Shown here one piece after another: positions 51,901 to 60,900 of a DNA stretch of 64,000 nucleotides. Made by a program: the position numbers and the translations under genes. The number at the start of each line of letters is the position of its first letter. The stretch's first letter is position 1. The notes below the pieces were generated by a model. The model made no database searches, was not told the DNA's origin, and saw nothing but the letters and a program-made list of their open reading frames with translations. This DNA is from Ixodes scapularis (Eukaryota > Arthropoda > Arachnida > Ixodida > Ixodidae). Location: NCBI RefSeq assembly GCF_016920785.2, contig NW_024609839.1:22755085-22819084 (forward strand), written 5' to 3'.

Positions 51901-54900
51901 AACAAGTTCGTCGATTAAACTTATATTTTCGGTTTTACTTTTCTGTTTTCATCTGCTACGGTTCTGGTGCAGGTGAGGGGCGACTTTCTATGTCCCTTCC
52001 TCATACACCCCCTTGAAGCCGTCAGATGAGATAGATTTCAATCCCCGGAAACCTCCCTTTTCTGGAGCGAGTCGAAGCCCGAGCTGCGCTTCATGCGTTC
52101 CTCCTCAAGCCCTTGGGCATCACCGCTCCACATGGTGCCATAATCCACATCAGGTGTCTGGTGTCCTTGCACCATATGCGTGGTGCAACAGCGATTCTCG
52201 AACGAGCAGTAATGTTTTCCACCATCGACCTAGTTCGTGTTTACCATAAAATTTTCATGGCTCCCGAGGACATTCCCAAGACAGCAATAACAACACCGTT
52301 TGGAATCTTCAAACTTCTTCGAATGCCTTTTGGCCTGAGGCGTGCTGCGCAGACATTTCAACAATTTCTCGACCAAGTCCTAAGAGGAATGCCTTTGATA
52401 TATGCATACATAGACGTCATTCTCGTCGCAAGTTGCACCGAGCAAGAACACCAAGACCCCTTACAATGTCTCTTTCGGAAATTAGATGAGCAGGGCTTAA
52501 GGATTAACCCGAAAAAGTTCCACTTAGGAGCGTCCTGCGTTTCCTTCCTAGTCCACCAAATATATCGTCGCGGCATCTGTCCACTCTTTTAAAAATTAAA
52601 GTCTATTAAAGAGTCTTCCCAGCCCAAACAGCTCGTGACCTACGTTGCTTCCTCGAGCTTGTGAATTGCTATTGCCACTTTGTTCCTGGATGCACGAAGC
52701 TTCTCCAGCCTCTTCAAGATGTATTACCAACCGGAAAAAGTGCGCTTTTAAACTGGACAGATGCGGCAAATGAAGCGTTCGGCAGCATAAAAAAACACAT
52801 TGCACGTGCTACCTTGCTTCATCATCCAAAAACAGGAGTACCGATATGTCTTGTCACCGACGCCTCGGACACTGGCATCCACCAGTTTTACAAGGATGCA
52901 TGGCAACCGTAGTTTTTCTTCTCTCGCAAGTTAATCAATACGGAACGACGATACAGCCCTTTCGGTCGTGAGCTCCTGGCTGTTTACTCTGCTATCCGTC
53001 ACTTTCTATATTTTCTGTAAGATCGATGATTTCACATCTTTACGGATCACAAGCGCTTGGCAGATGCCATACAATCTCACGAGCCAAACAGTCAATCTGC
53101 CCTGGAACTGCGACAAATGTCATTTCTTTCTGTGTTCATCACAGACATTCGGCACGTAAAGGGGACTGATAACATTGATGCCGACACCTTGTCTCGAGCC
53201 GTTATCGCCCAAATATCAGATAACCCAAACCTTACTCCTGCTACTCTTTTGGCACACCAACAGAATGACGCAGAACTGACCAGGTTCACCAATACACCAG
53301 GTGCATTAGTTCTTCGAGAGATCACACTACCTGGACTATCCCACCTCTTGGTGTGCGATATGTCAGCTGGTGCCCCTCGACCCTTCGTACCAATCGCCTT
53401 AGGACGATAAGACTTTGACTCCTTCCATGCGCTGACATATCTCAGTATCCGTGCATCACAGAAGCTAATAACCGTGCGTTACGTTTGAACTCATAAACAT
53501 TGTCGTTCGTAACTGGGCTCGCAGCTGCTTTTCTTGCCAACGTGCAAAGGTCACGGGCACACGCACACTGCACCAGATGTTTTTTTTTTTCTTTTCTGGG
53601 TACCCGTTTTGAGCATGTCCACCTAGACATAGTCGTCCTACTCCTAGAAACACAAGGCAACAAATATATACGAACCGCCATTGACCGCCTCACCAGATGG
53701 ACAAAGGTCCTCCCCATTAGCAGCATTACAACTCAAGCAGGCGCTCAGAGATTTATGCTAATCTAGATTTCACGGTTTGGCATGCCGGCCACTCTCACCA
53801 CCGACCGCGGTAGGCAGTTTGAGTCTGCATTTTTCAGCGAATTCACCTTTCTTGTTGGCACCAGTCGACTAAGACTAACGACTTACCATCCAAAGGATAG
53901 CGGTCTTGATAAATAATTTAATTGCCAGCTAAAATATTCGCTTATGTCGCGTCCAGATATCACTCATTGGACAGAATCACTCCTAGTAGTACTTCTGGGC
54001 GTACGAGCAGCATTCAAGGAAGAACCGTTATGCGCTCCTTTGGAGCTGGGAAACATAATTCCTGCGTCTTCCGCAATGCTTTTTCACCCCTACGGACCCA
54101 GCGGTTTCTCCGAACCCCACCAACTATGCTCATCGGCTCAAAGGCACCAAGTCAAAACGGCTACCAACATCCCCGCGGCGGCGATCGCCGCGGCCAGTTT
54201 TCATTAGTAAGGATCTTACAAAGACAAGCTACTTTTTCGTAAGCGACCATACTGTTCGCCGCAGCCTTCAACCACATTATCATGAGCGGTGCATAATCAC
54301 GAAGAGGACTCCAAAATATTTTGAAGTGTTGATCAACGGCAAGCAACAAACCATATCGATCGGCAAACTCAGGCCTGCTCACATGGAGTCCACACAACTG
54401 TCCACAACTGCTATGACTCGCTTTGACAGGAACTCTCCGCGACGCAAGGCGCATTTCTTTTTTCCACACACGTCCTACAAACTTGATGGGGAAATATTGC
54501 AGCGATCACATATAAGACCCAGCAGCGGAGGAAGAAGAAAACGCCAAACGGGCTCGAAAGTTTCTCCTCGGGTTATTAGCAGGGCAGCCATGTCATACTT
54601 CGACAGTCCGTAGATTCAGCGTGCAAATAATGTAAATAAATAGTTAGTGTATACCGCAACGCACGACTCGTTACAACCCTAACGTGATTGTTTGCCTGTG
54701 TCTTCAAGTTTTATTTATTATTCTTGAAACCGACTCATTTGTTTATTTTCATGTTGTTTAATACCTACTGAAAAACAATTAGTTAAGCAAAAACCAAAAG
54801 ATAGAGGCCCAACCCTTTTTGGTTCACGTTCCAAAGAAGGGCTGGGGGCAAAATGGGGCTGAGGGCCAGTCAAGCTTCTTGTAGAAGCTTTTTCCCTTTT

Positions 54901-57900
54901 GCTCCACCATTTCTTTAAACAGAAATAAAGATTTTTGTTATTATTAATAATCTCCCAAACTTGTTCCGCCCTCTCTCCAAACCTGCCCCTCTCCAACCCC
55001 AATCCTGAAAGGAGTGGCTCGCTCCCCCACAGCGCCTGTTTGGCCTACTGAGCGGCACTTGCCAACCACAAGGAGGACATCCTCCGGGAAGACTAGATGT
55101 GTATGCAACACCCTAAGATATTGGTGAGCCTCACGAAGACGCCGATATAGAAGCTTATTGTTGCTTTGTTTTTTTCAATAATTTTTTTGCCCTTTTATTT
55201 ATCTTTTTGGTATGTGTCCTGAAGCAGAATCTCCAAAGCCCTCTCGAGCTGCTCACTTTTTAGACGCGCGAGGGATCTCACTTCCGTGTTTAAACAATAC
55301 AAATGGCACGCGTGATGGCCTACGTGCAGAGATGCATACATCACAGAGGGGGGAGGTGTGCGCGCATGTATGCCGCAGTGCACTCTGCGCTCAAGTTTCT
55401 ACCCCGGTACGTACCGTAATGTCGACAGTATGCACTAAGTAGACACAACATGATTTCTGCGAAATCAAGCAAACCCGAGCAGCGTCGAAGAAAATGACTC
55501 CTCGACAGATTCTTCTCTTTCCCAAACAAACAAACTCACAAAATCATTAAAAAAACATAGTAGGGTGATTTCAGATAAGATCGACCAAAGGATGGCTAGT
55601 CGACATTTTCAAATCAACTGATGTTTTTATATGTTATTGTCTAGTGTCTGGTATGAACGAATCCAAACTTAGTTTTGACTAGAAAAAATACTTGGGAACA
55701 GGAAAAATCGTAAGGCATGAGGTGGTGGACAGTTGCATTAACGCGCACTGATGGAGGGGGCCTGTTTGAGAGTGAATAACTAAAGCGATAACATTAGGAG
55801 AACTCTAATACGTTTTAGGCGCAAACTATGGGTATAGCTTGCTTGTAATATAAAGTAATCATATTTATTTAAAGTATATTTATTTTTCTAAAAATTGACA
55901 AACATGCCTGCTCGAACGACAAATGGCAAATTTTGGAGGTCTGTATCTCATGAAATAATTTAATCATTATGATATAACTTGCAGATATTATTCTACTAAT
56001 ATATAGCTAATATTAAAAAATAACTAAGGTATCTGTGTGATACAATAGCTAGGATATATTTAGTCAAACATGAAAAAAAAATCAAACAAAGAAAAATTCC
56101 GATGCGAATAAAAAAAAAACACCTCCTTCGATTTTTTTTAAATTTAGGTAACCTGTTATACTCTATTTCGGCATTCATTTCCATTAAAAATATGTTGCAT
56201 CATTTTATTGAGAAAGAAGATACAACTCCCCAAAGTAGGGTCCTTTTTCAAAGCCTACACTTAGCAGTGTTTTATACAAGAACTGACTCTGAGTTCCAGT
56301 TTCACGAAACCAACACACATCTTTTATGTATTTTTATTCAGATGAGGCCAATGATAACTAAAGAAATCGTTCACACACTTAAATTAAGGAGAAACTACTG
56401 TGTACAAAGAGGTATCATATTACGGACTAGTGATCCGAGAAAAGATCATGCAGCCATCGGCCACTAGGAACTTTGTTTACTTTATTCTCCTGCGACGCTA
56501 TATGCTATTCCCTCTTCCGCTCTACCTTCATCTCTCTCTCTCTCTCTCTATCATATATATACCTGATATATATCCAGAATAAAAACATGTTCAAGCATTC
56601 CCTTTCTGCGTGGTTGTGTTCTGTGGCTAGCAAAAATCATTTCCTCGCTAAACTCACGATTATGGCAAAATAGTTGCCGGAAACCGCAGACGACACTCGT
56701 CGCTAGTTCTGGCAAAACAGCCGATACAATCTTTTTTTTCGCATTTCCCCGCTCGCTGTCAAGGACAAGGGGGTTCGCTTCAACCAGCAAAACATGGCCG
56801 TCGACGCCTGTTTACTGAGCAGTCATGCCTGTCGCCATCTCACTCGCTGGCGTCACGAGCGATATCAGGCACAAAGGGGCACACCAACCGGCAGCATTAT
56901 CCCCAAATACTCGAGCCTCGCGTAAATACATAGAGTGTAAACGCTGTCGCCATGTTATCGTAGTAAGACCGCCCCCCCCCCCCCTCCCCCAACGGGGGAC
57001 TGCAGTACGCGACGGCGTACTAACACAACGGCGACGATATCGACATCGCGGGCTCCGAATTTTCCCATAGTTCTACTCCACGGGCATTTCTCGAAACGCT
57101 TGATATTGTGTACGCCCGCCTGGAAGGATTTCAGGCGCGTAGTTAAGATAAGGCGGTTCTCCGCGGCAAAAGAAAGCAATTTCACAAATGCTTAAAAGCG
57201 GCGGCGACGCGTGTGCGGTGAACGCTTGTAGTTTTGGTGTAGACAGGGTGTGTGTGTTCTCGTTGTTGACACCAGCCGGCGATAAGGCACTGCAGGCGGT
57301 AGCTCAGTACAGCAAGGGCTAATCCGAGTGACCATCAACGTAACCCCACCGCCAACCCTTCGCGAACCGGTCGCCGACATGGCTCAGGCTGTGTCATGAA
57401 CCACGTGGTAGAAGCTCGGGTACTTTCATATCAGCGCGTGGAGGGACGACAGTGCGATTCCGGAAAGTCTTTTTCGAAGGCCGCTGACCACAATGTTTTG
57501 TCTGGAGACTTTCCCTCTTTCTTCCTTTGACGTGGATCAAGCTTTGTCGACAGCCTCAGTTCTGACCTCTCTTTTCAAATGTACGTTTGCAGTGAGTGAG
57601 CTCCTCAGCCTCGGACTTGTCACTTGTGCACCCAGTAGTTCTTTCACTTGGCAATTATATGCCATCAGTTGGGGTTTAATTTCTATTATTTATGTATACA
57701 TTATGAAGACGTCCTGGAGCTCCGAACGAGTGTTTTGTGCAGATTACTTTTGCAAACACAAGACTATAACAAAGCAGCCGAATTTTCGAAGTGTTGGCGA
57801 GTTGGACCTAAACTCGTTGAAGCAAATTCTTCCGCCTGACTGTTCCACCAAAGTGAGTGCGACGGACTACCTGTGCTAACATTACTTCATGCACATCACT

Positions 57901-60900
57901 AAGGAGATGTCGATGCGAAGCTCAGAGCAGTGCCCTGACATATTTGTGCCAGCTGAAGAAGCAATTGAAGATCTAAATAGCAGCATACTACCTACAGATG
58001 TGTCGCCGCTGAGACAACCAAGCGTCGTAAGAAGTCGGGACAGGCCTGCCTATGTGAAGAGAAAGTAGACAGAACTGGAGCAGGTTGCTGTCAAGAATAT
58101 ACGCTCAAGGCTACGTATTGCGTACAACAGGGACGCACCATCGGGGTCGTCCGAACCAACATGCTCCACATGCACTGAGTGAGTGGACAACTTTCGGCAG
58201 GCCTTTGAAACCGCCACCTCTCTCCGGGAACGTTGTCAACTGCTTACACCCCTGCCGTCAACACTGGCGAAGAATGAGGTTCAAAAGATGATTCCACAGG
58301 CCTCAATGTACCTCATCAGTAAATCCCGAAAACTCAAGGAAAAGCATGGCGTGTGGTATGAGCCGGATCCTTACACGAGGTGCAAGGTGAGCCCTGAGAA
58401 CCTGTCTGCTGCCCTAGAGTACTTCACGAAAGACGAGCTACAATGTTCGCGCCAAAGTCCCAACCAGAAGGACGTCATCTCTGCCATGCTCAACGGAGAG
58501 AAAACGTTCGTGCCAAAGCGCTTCATGACACGCTCAATACAAGAGGCCTTCCGCATATACAAAGACAAGCATCCCGATTCCGGCGTTGGGCTAACGAAAT
58601 TTTATTCGTTGCGCCCTAGATGGGTCCAATGTATTCCACACCAGGAAGTGTGCGTTTGTGTGCGCTGCGCCAATTATTATCTTTGTATTGCCGCTCTAGA
58701 AAACGTTACAGGCTCAACATTCAACACTGGTGAAATGAACTCGGCATTTCTGTGCGACCCAGCAACAGAACTGTGCCTTCAAGGAGACTGTGATCACTGC
58801 CCAAAAGGCCAGTTTCTTACACTCCAGGAACTTGATATCCCGGAGGGTGAAGAGATTGTGCTTGCAACATGGGAGTCCGGCGACCTTGTGAAAAAAACTT
58901 TGGAACCTGAGACTTTCCTAAAAGTCATCCTAGTGACGGTTGGAAGTTGGGTACTTCACAACCATTTCCGGCAAACGCAAGGTAAAGCGATCTACGATGA
59001 AAAACAGTGCATGCAACGCGGGAGCATTGTTTTTCATTTTGAGTTTGCTGAAAACTGGACCATCGTGCTTCCTGACGAAGTGCAAGCATATCACTGGAAA
59101 AAAAAAACAAGTTTCGATATTTACATGTGTAGTGACGACAAGAAAATCTACAAACAGCTTTGCCATCATCAGTGAGGTCCTGTGTCACGACGCCGCTCAC
59201 GCTTGCTTGGCTCTAGAAAAAGTGAAGAAGTGGGTTGAAGACAACGTTGCGGTATACTCGTACTTGAGGTACGTAAGTGACGGCGCCGCCAGTCATTTCA
59301 AGAATCGCTACCAGCTTCACCAATTTGCAAAGGACGATTGCCCACAAGCCCAGTGGTTATTTTCTGCATCTGGACATGGGAAAAATGCATGTGACGGAGT
59401 TGGCGGACTCGTGAAGCACCAGGCCACGCTGAACAACCTGAGAGAACGTTCAGTAAGTGCAATTCAGACGGCCAGGACAATGGTGAGCGTTCTATCAAAG
59501 AAACTGAAAGGCGTGCATCTTGTATATCTGGACGAAAATGAGGTTGTTCGGTATCGTGAACAAAAAAAAAAGAAGAGTGGCTGACGGTGCGCGCCTTCCC
59601 TGGCATTCAGTCTTGGCACGCGTGGCGGCTCAGCAAGTCATCAACAGAAGGGACCTGTGACGTATATGTAGCACGGACAGTCGGATCTACTTGGAAGCAA
59701 CTTTATTAAATGGGTACAGCGAGGAAAACCTTGGCGTTAAGTGCCGAATTTGATTTCCCAAGGACTGCTCATTTTGAATGCAGGGACATCTTATTTATCA
59801 CATTTTTCTTCACGGGGTATTTAACCTACTGTTTTTGTTGGTGGTTACTAATAATTTTTATCTGATCACTATAAAAAAAATCCCAAAATGTTATCCTCGA
59901 GCAGGATAAAATATATCGGCTTGCCACGATTCATTCATACACCGAGAGCATCGAAGCTGCTCCAGTTAGGCACTATGGCATCCGTCACATGAAATTGTTT
60001 GTAATCGTAAATACACAGCCAACCTAAATACCTTACTATTATATCTTTGTTTTTGTGTGTGGAAGTCAAGTTATTTATTTTACTCTAGATGTAAAATATA
60101 CCGGAAGGTACAACTTCACACTGCATCATCTTTTCTCATATCATTAGTCTCTAATATGATACCACTTTGTACGCTTATGTAAAATGCTGTATATAGTTTC
60201 TCCTGCCTTTTACTGTGTGACAGATCGCTCTTTTTATCAATGACCTCATCTGAATAAATGTATATAAAAGATTTGTGCAAGTTTCATGAAACTGGAACTC
60301 AGAGTCACTTCTTGTATAGGACACTGCTAAGTGTAGGCTTTGAAAAAGGACCCTACTTTGGGGAGTTGTATCTTCTTTCTCAATAAAATGATGCAACATG
60401 TTTTTAATGGAAATGAATGCCGAAATAGAGTATAACAGGTTACCTAAATTTAAAAAAAATCGAGGTTGGTGTTTTTTTTATTCGCATTGGAATTTTTCTT
60501 TGTTTGATTTTTTTCCCATGTTTGCCTAAATATATTGTAACTATTGTGTCAGTCAGGTACCTTATTTATTTTATCAATAATAGCCACATATTAGTACAAT
60601 ATTGTCTGCAAGTTATGTAATAATGATTAAATTATTTCATGAGATACAGATTTCCAAAGTTTGCCATTTGTCGTTCGAGCAGGCATGTTTGGCAATTTTT
60701 AGAAAACTAAATAAATTTTTAATAAATATTATTACTTTATATTACAAGCAAGTTGTACCCATAGTTTGTTTGTAAAAAGTTTTAAAATTCTCCGAATTTT
60801 ATTGTTTTAATTATTCACTTTCAAACTTGCCCCCTCCATCAGTGCGCGTTATTGCAACTGTCCACCTCTCCCTGCCTTACGATTTTTCTTGTCTACAAAT

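Noticed and set aside
58940..59175. A separate gene starting at the second overlapping frame of the transposase
   Set aside because: It is the continuation of the same transposase after a frameshift in an A run, not an independent start.
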